Program-made: the position numbers and the translations under genes
Notes under the pieces: generated by a model
Seen by the model: the letters and a program-made list of their open reading frames with translations, nothing else
Database searches by the model: none
Told to the model about the DNA's origin: nothing
Part shown: positions 43,250-52,039 of the stretch, one piece after another
Position numbering within the stretch: the first letter of the stretch is position 1
Layout of the letters: each line of letters starts with the position of its first letter
NCBI RefSeq assembly: GCF_002795865.1
Contig: NZ_CP024920.1
Coordinates: forward strand, 2,453,001 to 2,517,000
Reading direction: 5' to 3'
From: Qipengyuania seohaensis
Lineage (GTDB): Bacteria > Pseudomonadota > Alphaproteobacteria > Sphingomonadales > Sphingomonadaceae
DNA: 64,000 nucleotides

Positions 43250-45033
43250 CACAAAGCTCTCTCGAACTTTCCCCAATCGGCAATTGCCAGGTCAGCGCCC
43301 TTGTGGATGAGCGTGCTGGATTTGTCTGGGGCTGCGTTCCGCGCGTCGATGGCGATCCGGTTTTCTGCTCGCTGCTGAATGGCGACAAGGTGGACCAGGG
43401 AGTGTGGCGCTTCGAGCTTGAAGGGCAGGTTTCGTCGAGCCAGCATTACGAACGTAACACGCCCATCCTCGTCACCCGCCTCGAAGCCGAGGACGGAAGC
43501 GCAGTAGAGATCACCGATTTTGCACCGCGTTACGAAGGATCGGGGAGAATGTATCGCCCGGTCGCATTCATTCGCATCGTACGACCCGTAACGGGTGCGC
43601 CGCGGCTGCGCGTGCGCCTTGTCCCTCTCCATGGATACGGCAGCGCAGAGGCCACCACGACCAACGGCACCAACCATATCCGTTACCAGCTCGGCGACCA
43701 GACGATGCGTCTGTCGACCGATGCGCCCGTCGGCTATGTCCTCGAAGGACGCAGCTATCGGGTGGAGGCGGACCAGCACTTCTTCCTCGGCCCGGACGAA
43801 CCCTTCGTCGGCAATATCCGCAGTGAAATCCGCAGGATGGAAGCCAATACGCGCAAGTACTGGCAGCACTGGGTTCGCGGCCTGCACATCCCGCTGGAAT
43901 GGCAGGAAGAGACCATTCGCGCCGCCATCACGCTCAAGCTGTGCCAGCACGAGGAAACGGGCGCCATCGTTGCCGCACTCACGACCTCTATCCCCGAAGC
44001 GGCGGGTAGCGAGCGCAACTGGGACTATCGCTACTGCTGGATCAGGGACAGCTACTACACCGTGCAGGCGCTCAACCGCCTCGGCGCGCTGGATGTGCTG
44101 GAGAAGTATCTCGCCTATCTGCGCAACATCATCGACAAAGCGCGCGGAGGGCAGATCCAGCCCCTTTATTCCGTAATGGGCGAAGCCGAATTGCACGAAA
44201 GCTTCGCCGAAAACCTCGCGGGCTATCGCGGGATGGGTCCGGTTCGCGTCGGCAATGCGGCTTATAAGCAGGTCCAGTACGATTGTTATGGCCAGATCGT
44301 CATGCCGACGGCGCAGGCCTTCTTCGATACCCGCCTCCTGCGCATGGCGGACGAGACCGACTTCGCCCATCTCGAGGAGGTGGGCGAGGCTGCCTGGGCC
44401 AAGCACGACAAGCCCGATGCTGGCCTTTGGGAATTCCGTACGCGGCAGGAGGTCCATACCTATTCCGCGGTGATGTGCTGGGCGGCGTGCGATCGTCTGG
44501 CCAATGTCGCCGCGCGCCTCGGCAAGGGCGACCGGGTGCGGTACTGGAAGGACCGCGCAGAAGCGATCCGCGCCAAAATCGAAGAGAATGCCTGGAGCGA
44601 GGAGGGCGGCCATTACGGCGCCAGCTTCGAAAGCGATTATCTCGACGCGAGCCTGCTCCAGATGGTGGAACTTCGTTATCTCGCGCCCGACGACGAGCGC
44701 TTTCTCAAGACCTTTGCAGCGGTGGAACGCGACCTACGGCGCGGCGACCATATGCTGCGCTATGCGGCCGAGGACGATTTCGGTGCGCCCGAGACGGCGT
44801 TCAACGTCTGCACTTTCTGGTTGATCGAGGCGCTCCACCTGACCGGCCGAAGCAGCGAAGCGCGCGACCTGTTCTGCGCCATGCTGAGCCATACGACGAA
44901 TTCCGGCCTCCTGAGCGAAGATCTCGACTACGAGACGGGCGAACTTTGGGGGAACTTCCCCCAGACTTACTCGCTGGTTGGAATAATCAACTCGGTCGGA
45001 TTGCTATCGAAACCATGGAGTGACGTCAGGTGA
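43246..45033 (+). CDS. Glycoside hydrolase family 15 protein
   Basis: A 595-aa glucoamylase/trehalase-like protein with an (alpha/alpha)6 barrel. An N-terminal beta domain (about residues 1-200) leads to the barrel with NWDYRYCWIRDSYYTVQAL; the acidic catalytic region includes GLLSEDLDYETGELWG near the end. The start may be GTG 43246 (GTGA overlap with otsB) or ATG 43234. Placement between otsB and otsA suggests it hydrolyses trehalose or linked glucans; a trehalase role is inference. Confidence 0.9.
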   Translation: MTQSSLELSPIGNCQVSALVDERAGFVWGCVPRVDGDPVFCSLLNGDKVDQGVWRFELEGQVSSSQHYERNTPILVTRLEAEDGSAVEITDFAPRYEGSGRMYRPVAFIRIVRPVTGAPRLRVRLVPLHGYGSAEATTTNGTNHIRYQLGDQTMRLSTDAPVGYVLEGRSYRVEADQHFFLGPDEPFVGNIRSEIRRMEANTRKYWQHWVRGLHIPLEWQEETIRAAITLKLCQHEETGAIVAALTTSIPEAAGSERNWDYRYCWIRDSYYTVQALNRLGALDVLEKYLAYLRNIIDKARGGQIQPLYSVMGEAELHESFAENLAGYRGMGPVRVGNAAYKQVQYDCYGQIVMPTAQAFFDTRLLRMADETDFAHLEEVGEAAWAKHDKPDAGLWEFRTRQEVHTYSAVMCWAACDRLANVAARLGKGDRVRYWKDRAEAIRAKIEENAWSEEGGHYGASFESDYLDASLLQMVELRYLAPDDERFLKTFAAVERDLRRGDHMLRYAAEDDFGAPETAFNVCTFWLIEALHLTGRSSEARDLFCAMLSHTTNSGLLSEDLDYETGELWGNFPQTYSLVGIINSVGLLSKPWSDVR

Positions 45034-46418
45034 GCGAAGAAGCGCGTCTTGTGGTTGTCTCCAACCGGGTGGCAGTGCCCAAGGCGCGCGGAGCGGCAGG
45101 GGCTCAGGGCGGGCTCGCCGGGGCATTGAATGCTGCTCTCAAGGATCGAAGCGGGGTCTGGTTCGGCTGGTCCGGCGAAGAGGCGGAAGAGAATTCGGGC
45201 GAAATCTCTACGCAAACCACCGACGGTGTCACGACCGCTACGATCGATCTTTCGAAGCGTGACGTCGACGAATACTACAACGGCTATGCCAACTCGACCC
45301 TGTGGCCGCTATTCCACTACCGTCTCGACCTTGCCGAATACGAACGCGAGACCGGTAAGGGCTACGAGCGCGTCAACGAAAGGTTCGCGGAAACGCTGCA
45401 TCCGCTGATCGAGGACGATGATATCGTCTGGGTCCACGACTACCACCTCATCCCACTGGGCGAACGGCTACGTTCGCGCGGGGTGGAGAACCGGATCGGC
45501 TTCTTCCTGCACATCCCATGGCCGCCGACACGCCTGTTCGTGTCGCTGCCCTATCACGAGCGGCTGGTGCGCACGATGCTGCACTACGACCTTCTCGGTT
45601 TCCAGACACAGGAATGGCTGGACAGCTTCCTGCATTATTGCCGGACCGAGCTGGGTGCCGAGGTCGACGATGCTACCGGCTCGATCACATTGGAGGGTCG
45701 GACCACCATTGCGCGTGCCTATCCGATCGGCATCGACTGGGACCATTTCAGCGGGCTCAAGGACACGGGCGATGCACGCCAGGCGGAACAACGGCTGCTC
45801 AGCTCGACCCGTCGCCGTACCGCGATGATCGGCGTCGACCGGCTCGACTATTCCAAGGGCCTGCCGGAGCGCCTCGACGGCATCAGCCGCTTTTTCGATC
45901 GTTTCCCCGAGCGGGTACGCGACCTCGTCTTCATCCAGATTGCGCCGCCCAGTCGGGAGGATGTCGAAAGTTACCAGCAGATCCGTGCCTTGCTCGAACA
46001 GAAGGCCGGCCAGATCAACGGCGCGCGCAGCGAGGTCGATGTGGTCCCGGTGCGCTATGTGAACCGCGGCTACAGCCACGCCCAACTCCATGGTTTCTTC
46101 CGCGCCGCGAAAATCGGTCTGGTTACGCCCCTGCGCGACGGAATGAACTTGGTGGCGAAAGAATACATCGCGGCGCAGGATCCCGAAGACCCGGGCGTCC
46201 TGATCCTGTCGAGATTTGCCGGTGCAGCGGCCCAGATGCAGGAAGCCCTGTTGGTGAACCCGCATAGCCCGGACGATCTGTCCCATGCGATAGCGACCGC
46301 GCTTGATATGCCGGTGGACGAGCGGCGCAGGCGCTACGAGGCGCTCATCTCCACGGTGCGCTACGACAATGTCCAGGATTGGACGAACAACTTCCTGCGC
46401 GATCTCGACGCGCCATAG
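45030..46418 (+). CDS. otsA: Trehalose-6-phosphate synthase
   Basis: A 462-aa GT20 glycosyltransferase making trehalose 6-phosphate from UDP-glucose and glucose 6-phosphate. Signatures: VVVSNRVAVPKA, WVHDYHLIPLGERL, GIDRLDYSKG-type VDRLDYSKGLPERL and TPLRDGMNLVAKEYIA. The GTG start at 45030 overlaps the GH15 stop by 4 nt (GTGA), so synthesis, phosphatase and GH15 proteins are made from one transcript. Trehalose gives osmotic and desiccation protection. Confidence 0.96.
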   Translation: MSEEARLVVVSNRVAVPKARGAAGAQGGLAGALNAALKDRSGVWFGWSGEEAEENSGEISTQTTDGVTTATIDLSKRDVDEYYNGYANSTLWPLFHYRLDLAEYERETGKGYERVNERFAETLHPLIEDDDIVWVHDYHLIPLGERLRSRGVENRIGFFLHIPWPPTRLFVSLPYHERLVRTMLHYDLLGFQTQEWLDSFLHYCRTELGAEVDDATGSITLEGRTTIARAYPIGIDWDHFSGLKDTGDARQAEQRLLSSTRRRTAMIGVDRLDYSKGLPERLDGISRFFDRFPERVRDLVFIQIAPPSREDVESYQQIRALLEQKAGQINGARSEVDVVPVRYVNRGYSHAQLHGFFRAAKIGLVTPLRDGMNLVAKEYIAAQDPEDPGVLILSRFAGAAAQMQEALLVNPHSPDDLSHAIATALDMPVDERRRRYEALISTVRYDNVQDWTNNFLRDLDAP

Positions 46419-46425
46419 CGTCGCC

Positions 46426-46884
46426 TTAGAGCATGACGCGCTTTTCGGGCGAATCGCGCCAGCGGCCCGCCTTTTGTTCGAGGTGTTCCATCAGGGTGCG
46501 ATGCTGCGGCCTTTCGGCACGGGCTTTCAGGACCAGATTGACCTCGTGCAGCAGCATCCTTGCGTCGAACGGCTTGCGGATGAATGCCTGCGCGCCGTTG
46601 TAGTAGGCGTGGCTTTCATCCTCGGCACCCGAAAGTCCGGTGAACATGATGACTGGAAGGTCGTAATTTTCCGCAGAGCTGCGCAACGATCGCAGGACCT
46701 GCGCGCCCGTCAGCCCGGGCATGTCGTGGTCGAGCAAGAGCAGGTCGGGCCTGCGCCATCGCAACAGGTCAAGCGCCTTCTCGCCATCGGGGACCCATCC
46801 GCACACATGGCCCGCCTCGAACAGGATATTGCTCGCCATGTCCGCAATGATTTCGTCGTCGTCCACGATGATAATTTTCGCCAT
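46426..46884 (-). CDS. Orphan CheY-like response regulator
   Basis: A 152-aa single receiver domain. The acid pocket is Asp8-Asp9-Asp10, the phosphoacceptor Asp52 in DLLLLDHDMPG, the switch Thr82 in MFTGLSG and Lys104 in FIRKPFDA. A 30-residue tail (RAERPQHRTLMEHLEQKAG) follows and is not an output domain. No histidine kinase lies nearby. Its stop is 7 nt from the otsA stop on the opposite strand. Confidence 0.9.
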   Translation of the reverse strand: MAKIIIVDDDEIIADMASNILFEAGHVCGWVPDGEKALDLLRWRRPDLLLLDHDMPGLTGAQVLRSLRSSAENYDLPVIMFTGLSGAEDESHAYYNGAQAFIRKPFDARMLLHEVNLVLKARAERPQHRTLMEHLEQKAGRWRDSPEKRVML

Positions 46885-47020
46885 TCGCGCTGCCCTTCCT
46901 GCCGCTGCCCGGTCGCCCGGGAAATTAGGCTTGCAGTACGAATTGAGGGTAAGGTCGCCTATACGCGTTCACCCCTAGCGCGCATTGCGGGATAACCTTG
47001 TGCCTGCCACACCGCGAGCC

Positions 47021-47800
47021 ATGATTCGCGAACCATTCATCGAAACCGACGGCATCCATAATTTCCGCGACTACGGAGGGTGGGAAACTGCCGATGGCGC
47101 GCGTGTAAGGACCGGGCTGCTGTGGCGTTCGGGCCAGCATGTCGATGCCAGCGACGAAGACCTGGAAGCGATCGGCAGGCTGCATATCCGGACCGTGATC
47201 GATTTGCGTGGTGCCAGCGAGCGGGAGCGCAATCCCTGCCGCCGTGTCGAAGGCTTCGATGGCGAAGTGTTATTTTACGAAGGCGAGACCAGCTCCAGCC
47301 CACCGCATATGGATGTGGATGCCGAAACCACCACGGCCGAGTTCGCGCGGAAGCGCATGATGGCAGTCTATACCCGTATGCCGCGCAATCCGGCCATGAT
47401 CGAGATGTTCGGTCGCTATCTGAACATTCTAGCAGACCGGGAAGGGGCCAGCCTCGTCCATTGCTTCGCCGGGAAGGATCGCACCGGTGTTGCAGCCATG
47501 CTCTTGCTGCACATACTCGGGGTCGACCGCGATCGTCAGATGGCGGAATTCCTGCGCACCAACGATGCGCCGAACATGGACGTGCTGGCCGCGCAATCTG
47601 TGCCGGGGATCGAGGCACGGCTGGGCCGCAAGCTCGACGAAGATGCCGTCAAGGCATTGCTTGGTGTGCAGGAAGACTACCTCGCGACATTCTGGAGAGA
47701 GGTCGAGTCTGACCACGGATCGCTGGATCGCTACATCGAAGACGCCTTAGGTGTGGATGAACCCCTTCGCGAGAGGCTGCGGAGCGCCTATCTGGCGTGA
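47021..47800 (+). CDS. Tyrosine/serine protein phosphatase
   Basis: A 259-aa dual-specificity-like phosphatase. The P-loop HCFAGKDRTG provides nucleophile Cys148 and Arg154 (CX5R); the N-terminal NFRDYGGWETADG and VIDLRGASERER segments are typical of the Y_phosphatase3 group (PF13350). ATG 47021 is taken as start; GTG 47000 and TTG 46985 are in-frame alternatives without a clear ribosome-binding site. Substrate unknown. Confidence 0.9.
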   Translation: MIREPFIETDGIHNFRDYGGWETADGARVRTGLLWRSGQHVDASDEDLEAIGRLHIRTVIDLRGASERERNPCRRVEGFDGEVLFYEGETSSSPPHMDVDAETTTAEFARKRMMAVYTRMPRNPAMIEMFGRYLNILADREGASLVHCFAGKDRTGVAAMLLLHILGVDRDRQMAEFLRTNDAPNMDVLAAQSVPGIEARLGRKLDEDAVKALLGVQEDYLATFWREVESDHGSLDRYIEDALGVDEPLRERLRSAYLA

Positions 47801-47864
47801 CTCTCGCCCGACCAATCCCCATATAGCGCCTTCGCTTAAATTCAGACGATCCAGAGACAGTTTC

Positions 47865-48830
47865 ATGGCTACCCATCGCACCAAAATGCTCATCATCGGT
47901 TCCGGCCCGGCCGGCTATTCCGCCGCCATCTACGGCGCGCGCGCGATGATGGAGCCGATCGTGGTGCAGGGCCTCCAGCCCGGCGGCCAGCTGACGATCA
48001 CCACCGATGTCGAGAATTATCCCGGCTTTCGCGACGTGGTGCAGGGCCCGTGGCTGATGGAAGAAATGAAGGCGCAGGCCGAACATGTCGGCACGCGCAT
48101 AATGTGGGACACCATCGTCGAAGTTGATCTCGAGAACGGGTCTCCGTTCCGCGCAGTGGGCGATAGCGGCGACGAGTATATCGGCGACGTCCTCGTGATT
48201 GCGACCGGAGCCCAGGCCAAGTGGCTGGGCGCTCCTGGAGAGCAGGAACTGGGCGGCAAGGGCGTTTCGGCCTGCGCAACCTGCGACGGGTTTTTCTATC
48301 GCGGCAAGAAAGTCGCCGTCATCGGCGGCGGTAACACCGCTGTTGAAGAGGCGCTCTACCTCACCAACCACTCCGACGACGTGACTCTGATCCATCGCCG
48401 CGACGAATTGCGTGCGGAGAAGATCCTGCAGGACCGCCTGCTGAATCACCCCAAGATCTCGGTCTTGTGGAACAAGACGGTCGAAAGCTTCGAAGCGGGC
48501 GAGAACGGCGCGCTATCGCACTTGCGGCTGCGCGATACGCAGACGGGCGAGGATAGCGACTTCTCTTGCGATGGCGCTTTCGTCGCGATCGGCCATGCGC
48601 CGTCGACTGAACTGTTCAAGGGCAAGCTGCCGATGGACGACAGCGGCTATCTGCTGGTCGAAGCGGGCACACCGAAGACGTCGATACCCGGCGTGTTCGC
48701 GGCGGGCGACGTGATGGATCACACCTATCGCCAGGCGGTGACCGCGGCCGGCACAGGCTGCATGGCGGCGCTCGACGCCGAGCGCTTCCTCGCGACCCTC
48801 GAAGTGGCAGAGCGCGAAGCGGCGGAGTAA
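47865..48830 (+). CDS. trxB: Thioredoxin-disulfide reductase
   Basis: A 321-aa FAD/NADPH enzyme reducing thioredoxin. The FAD motif GSGPAG is at residues 12-17, redox pair Cys137-Ala-Thr-Cys140, NADPH motif GGGNTAVEEAL, and the C-terminal FAD motif GVFAAGDVMDHTYRQAVTAA. The frame extends to 47751, but the ATG at 47865 (MATHRTKMLIIG) fits the family. Confidence 0.97.
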   Translation: MATHRTKMLIIGSGPAGYSAAIYGARAMMEPIVVQGLQPGGQLTITTDVENYPGFRDVVQGPWLMEEMKAQAEHVGTRIMWDTIVEVDLENGSPFRAVGDSGDEYIGDVLVIATGAQAKWLGAPGEQELGGKGVSACATCDGFFYRGKKVAVIGGGNTAVEEALYLTNHSDDVTLIHRRDELRAEKILQDRLLNHPKISVLWNKTVESFEAGENGALSHLRLRDTQTGEDSDFSCDGAFVAIGHAPSTELFKGKLPMDDSGYLLVEAGTPKTSIPGVFAAGDVMDHTYRQAVTAAGTGCMAALDAERFLATLEVAEREAAE

Positions 48831-48852
48831 CTCTACCCCGCCGCCTTCGCCG

Positions 48853-49302
48853 TTAAAGGTGAATGTCGAAGGTGACGATCGCCGCGTGGAAGATCATCGC
48901 CATCAGCACGAGGCTCGACAGGGCAAACAGCACGAACCGCACGAGCACGCGGTTGCTGGTCGACTGGACGAGCGAGTGCATGACCCTGAGACCGACGTAG
49001 ATCCACGCCAGCAGCGCATTCATGCCGTCACCGTAGCCGGTAATCGCCAGCACCAGCGCGATGGCGTAGAACACGGTCGGCGCTTCGTGCAGGTGATTGT
49101 AGTTGTCGGCCTTCCAGCTGACTTTCTCCGGCAGTTCGGCGCGCAGGCTGGCACCCGTCGTACCGACGAGATTGGCGGCATCGATCTTCGGATTGCGGCT
49201 CATCGCGGGAATGCGGGTACCGTACATCCAGCACCACATGACCATGGTCCAGATCGCCAGCGCCACGACGGGCTGGAGGATGGGCGAGTGTGCAATATCC
49301 AA
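48853..49302 (-). CDS. MAPEG family protein
   Basis: A 149-aa membrane protein with four hydrophobic segments. Conserved MAPEG features are the loop with the NYNHLHEAPTVFYAIALVL helix and AWIYVGLRVMHSLVQ. The TTG at 49302 is chosen because AAGGAGAGG precedes it at good spacing and because the protein then begins directly before the first helix. It lies 11 nt after the upstream MAPEG paralogue, suggesting tandem duplication. Confidence 0.85.
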   Translation of the reverse strand: MDIAHSPILQPVVALAIWTMVMWCWMYGTRIPAMSRNPKIDAANLVGTTGASLRAELPEKVSWKADNYNHLHEAPTVFYAIALVLAITGYGDGMNALLAWIYVGLRVMHSLVQSTSNRVLVRFVLFALSSLVLMAMIFHAAIVTFDIHL

Positions 49303-49313
49303 CTTGCCTCTCC

Positions 49314-49748
49314 TTAAATGGCGAACATGGTGAGGGTGACAGCGCGGACTGCCAGGTAGCCGAGCGCGATCGTCGCCAGCACGAACAGCGGGAAGCGCAC
49401 CGAGACGGTGTTTACCGTCGCCTGCCAGACCGAGTGAATGATGCGAAGGCCGACATAGACCCACGCCACCAGCGCATCGACGCCTGTTCCGCCCAGCAGG
49501 GCGATGATCACGACAGCCGGATAGAAGATCGTCGGCTGTTCCATGAGGTGCGCGTAGTTATGGGATTTCCACTGCACCTTGTCGGGCAATACACCTTCGA
49601 GGTCCTGTCCCCGACCGCCTGGCTTGGCGTTGCCGAGGTCCATTCCGCTCTTCTTCATTGCCGGAAAGCGGGTGAACGCCATCCACAGCAACATGATTAG
49701 CGACCACGCGATCAGCACCGCTGCCGGTGCCAGCATTTGAGCCTGCAT
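49314..49748 (-). CDS. MAPEG family protein
   Basis: A 144-aa membrane protein paralogous to its downstream neighbour: WKSHNYAHLMEQPTIFYPAVVII and VAWVYVGLRIIHSVWQATVN correspond segment for segment. Four membrane helices. The ATG at 49748 has GGGAGGGAG upstream; the frame extends to 49778. MAPEG proteins can be glutathione transferases, peroxidases or eicosanoid-type enzymes; no specific activity can be assigned. Confidence 0.87.
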   Translation of the reverse strand: MQAQMLAPAAVLIAWSLIMLLWMAFTRFPAMKKSGMDLGNAKPGGRGQDLEGVLPDKVQWKSHNYAHLMEQPTIFYPAVVIIALLGGTGVDALVAWVYVGLRIIHSVWQATVNTVSVRFPLFVLATIALGYLAVRAVTLTMFAI

Positions 49749-49802
49749 TGAAAGAACTCCCTCCCTTTGTGCCCGCATGGGTGATGCGGGGCGCGCCGAT
49801 TG

Positions 49803-50780
49803 TCAAACCCCGCGTATCGTTTCGGCGAAGCTGTCCGCGTCGGTGTTGCCACCGGTGATCATGATCACCGTGTCTTCGTCCAGCGCTACCTTGCCTGCAA
49901 GGGCCGCCGCCAGCGCAGCTGCCCCCCCCGGTTCTACGACAAGATTGAGTTTTGAGAATGCGAATCGTTGTGCCTCGCGCACTTCTTCGTCGGTCACGGT
50001 CAACCCGGGCTCGGCGCGGCCGTGCAGCACTTCGAGATTGATCGGCTTGGTCGCATCGGGCTGCAAGGCATCGCAAATGGTGGAGGGCGGATCGTCTGCG
50101 ACGCGCACGATTGTGCCTGACGCCAGCGCTTGGCCGACCATGTCCCATCCCGAAGGCTCCACGACATGGATCGCGCTTTTCGGACAGGCGAGGGCAAGGC
50201 CTGCCGCAAGGCCGCCGCCGCCGCAGCACACGAACAGTCGCGACGGGGCCCGGCCGAGCTGCTGCTGGATCTCGATCCCTGCGCTGCCTTGCCCTTCGAT
50301 CACCCACGGGTCGCCGAATGCGTGGACGAGAGTTCCGCCACGTTCTGCGATCAGCTTGGCGGCCACTTCGTCGCGGTCTTCGCCCGGACGTTCGTAGAGC
50401 ACTATTTCCGCGCCAAGAGCACGGGTCGCCTCGAGCTTCACCCGCGGCGCGTTGCGCGGCATCACGATGGTCGCCCTGATCCCGAGCCGGCGAGCGGCCC
50501 AGGCGACGCCCTGCGCATGATTGCCGGAAGATACGGCGATTACGCCGCGTGCCTTCTCTTCCTCGGTCAAATTCGCCAGCCGCCACCAGCCACCGCGGAT
50601 CTTGAAAGCGCCGACCGGCTGGAGGCTCTCGGCCTTCGCATGCACCCTGACCCCACCGATCTCGACAGAAAGGAGCGGGCTGGGCGGAAGGATTTCGGCG
50701 ATCGACGCGGCCGCATCGATCACGCCCTGTCTCGTTGGTGTGCGGATTTCGTCTGGGATCATTTGGCTGCGATAGCGCAT
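49803..50780 (-). CDS. Threonine/serine dehydratase-like PLP enzyme
   Basis: A 325-aa fold-type II PLP enzyme. The Schiff-base Lys60 is in PVGAFKIRGG, the substrate loop is SSGNHAQG, and the PLP phosphate loop CCGGGGLAAG is Gly-rich. It resembles catabolic threonine dehydratase or serine/threonine racemase without the ACT domain of IlvA. It is divergent from the carboxynorspermidine synthase gene with a 47-bp gap. Confidence 0.9.
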   Translation of the reverse strand: MRYRSQMIPDEIRTPTRQGVIDAAASIAEILPPSPLLSVEIGGVRVHAKAESLQPVGAFKIRGGWWRLANLTEEEKARGVIAVSSGNHAQGVAWAARRLGIRATIVMPRNAPRVKLEATRALGAEIVLYERPGEDRDEVAAKLIAERGGTLVHAFGDPWVIEGQGSAGIEIQQQLGRAPSRLFVCCGGGGLAAGLALACPKSAIHVVEPSGWDMVGQALASGTIVRVADDPPSTICDALQPDATKPINLEVLHGRAEPGLTVTDEEVREAQRFAFSKLNLVVEPGGAAALAAALAGKVALDEDTVIMITGGNTDADSFAETIRGV

Positions 50781-50827
50781 TTCGCTAGGGGGCAGGCAAG
50801 AATCGAATTCAGCTAAGAGGTTTTTCC

Positions 50828-52039
50828 ATGTCGACAGTCCTGGTCATCGGCGCAGGCGGCGTTAGCAGCGTGTGCGTACACAAGATGGCGATGAACAAGG
50901 ATATCTTCACCGATATCCATCTAGCCAGCCGCACAAAGAGCAAGTGCGACACCATCGCCGCCAGTGTGAAAGAGCGCACCGGCGTCGGTATCAGCACTTA
51001 CGAGATCGACGCGGAAGAAGTCCCGGCGATGATCCGCCTGATCCAGCAGGTCCAGCCGAGCCTGGTCGTAAACCTCGCGCTTCCGTACCAGGACTTGCCA
51101 ATCATGGACGCTTGCCTCGAAGCGGGCGTGGATTACCTCGATACCGCCAACTACGAACCCAAGGACGAGGCCAAGTTCGAGTACCACTGGCAGTGGGCTT
51201 ATCACGACCGCTTCAAAGAGGCGGGGATTATGGCGCTGCTGGGATCGGGCTTCGATCCGGGCGTCACCAGCGTCTTCACCATGTGGCTGAAGAAGCACAA
51301 GCTGAAGACCATCCGCCAGCTCGACATCCTCGACTGTAACGGCGGCGATCACGGCCAGGCTTTCGCCACCAACTTCAACCCGGAAATCAACATCCGCGAA
51401 GTGACGGCGCCTGCGCGCCACTGGGAAAACGGCGAGTTCGTCGAGACCCCGGCGATGGGTAAGAAGGTCGAATTCGATTTCGAGGCCGTGGGCCCCAAGA
51501 ACATGTACATGATGTACCACGAGGAACTGGAAAGCCTCGCCAAGTTCAATCCGGAGCTGGAGCGTGCGCGCTTCTGGATGACCTTCGGCGATGAATACAT
51601 CAAGCACCTGACCGTATTGCAGAACGTCGGCATGACGCGGATCGATCCGGTTCGCTATCAGGGCAAGGACATCATCCCGCTCCAATTCCTCGCAGCCGTG
51701 CTGCCCAAGCCCGAAACGCTGGGCGAGACGACCAAGGGCAACACCAATATCGGCGTGATCGCAACCGGCGAAGCGCTCGACGGGTCGGGCGAGAAGACGT
51801 TCTACATCAATAACATCTGCAGCCACGAAGCCGCTTTTGAAGAAACCGGCAACCAGGCGGTCTCTTACACGACCGGCGTGCCTGCGATGATCGGTTCGGC
51901 CATGATGGTCACCGGCAAGTGGGCAGGCGACGGCGTCTTCAACATGGAAGAGATGGATCCCGATCCCTTCATGGAAATGCTCAACGAACACGGGCTTGCA
52001 TGGCAAGTGAAGGAACTGGACGGACCGGTCGATTTCTGA
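50828..52039 (+). CDS. Carboxy(nor)spermidine dehydrogenase
   Basis: A 403-aa saccharopine-dehydrogenase-family enzyme that reductively condenses aspartate semialdehyde with putrescine (or diaminopropane). The Rossmann motif GAGGVSS is at residues 8-14; LGSGFDPGVTSVFTMWL and YTTGVPAMIGSAMMVTG are typical of CANSDH/CASDH. With ODC supplying putrescine (60175) and NspC (55982), the likely product is carboxyspermidine. Its TGA overlaps the ATG of the S41 gene by 1 nt. Confidence 0.93.
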   Translation: MSTVLVIGAGGVSSVCVHKMAMNKDIFTDIHLASRTKSKCDTIAASVKERTGVGISTYEIDAEEVPAMIRLIQQVQPSLVVNLALPYQDLPIMDACLEAGVDYLDTANYEPKDEAKFEYHWQWAYHDRFKEAGIMALLGSGFDPGVTSVFTMWLKKHKLKTIRQLDILDCNGGDHGQAFATNFNPEINIREVTAPARHWENGEFVETPAMGKKVEFDFEAVGPKNMYMMYHEELESLAKFNPELERARFWMTFGDEYIKHLTVLQNVGMTRIDPVRYQGKDIIPLQFLAAVLPKPETLGETTKGNTNIGVIATGEALDGSGEKTFYINNICSHEAAFEETGNQAVSYTTGVPAMIGSAMMVTGKWAGDGVFNMEEMDPDPFMEMLNEHGLAWQVKELDGPVDF

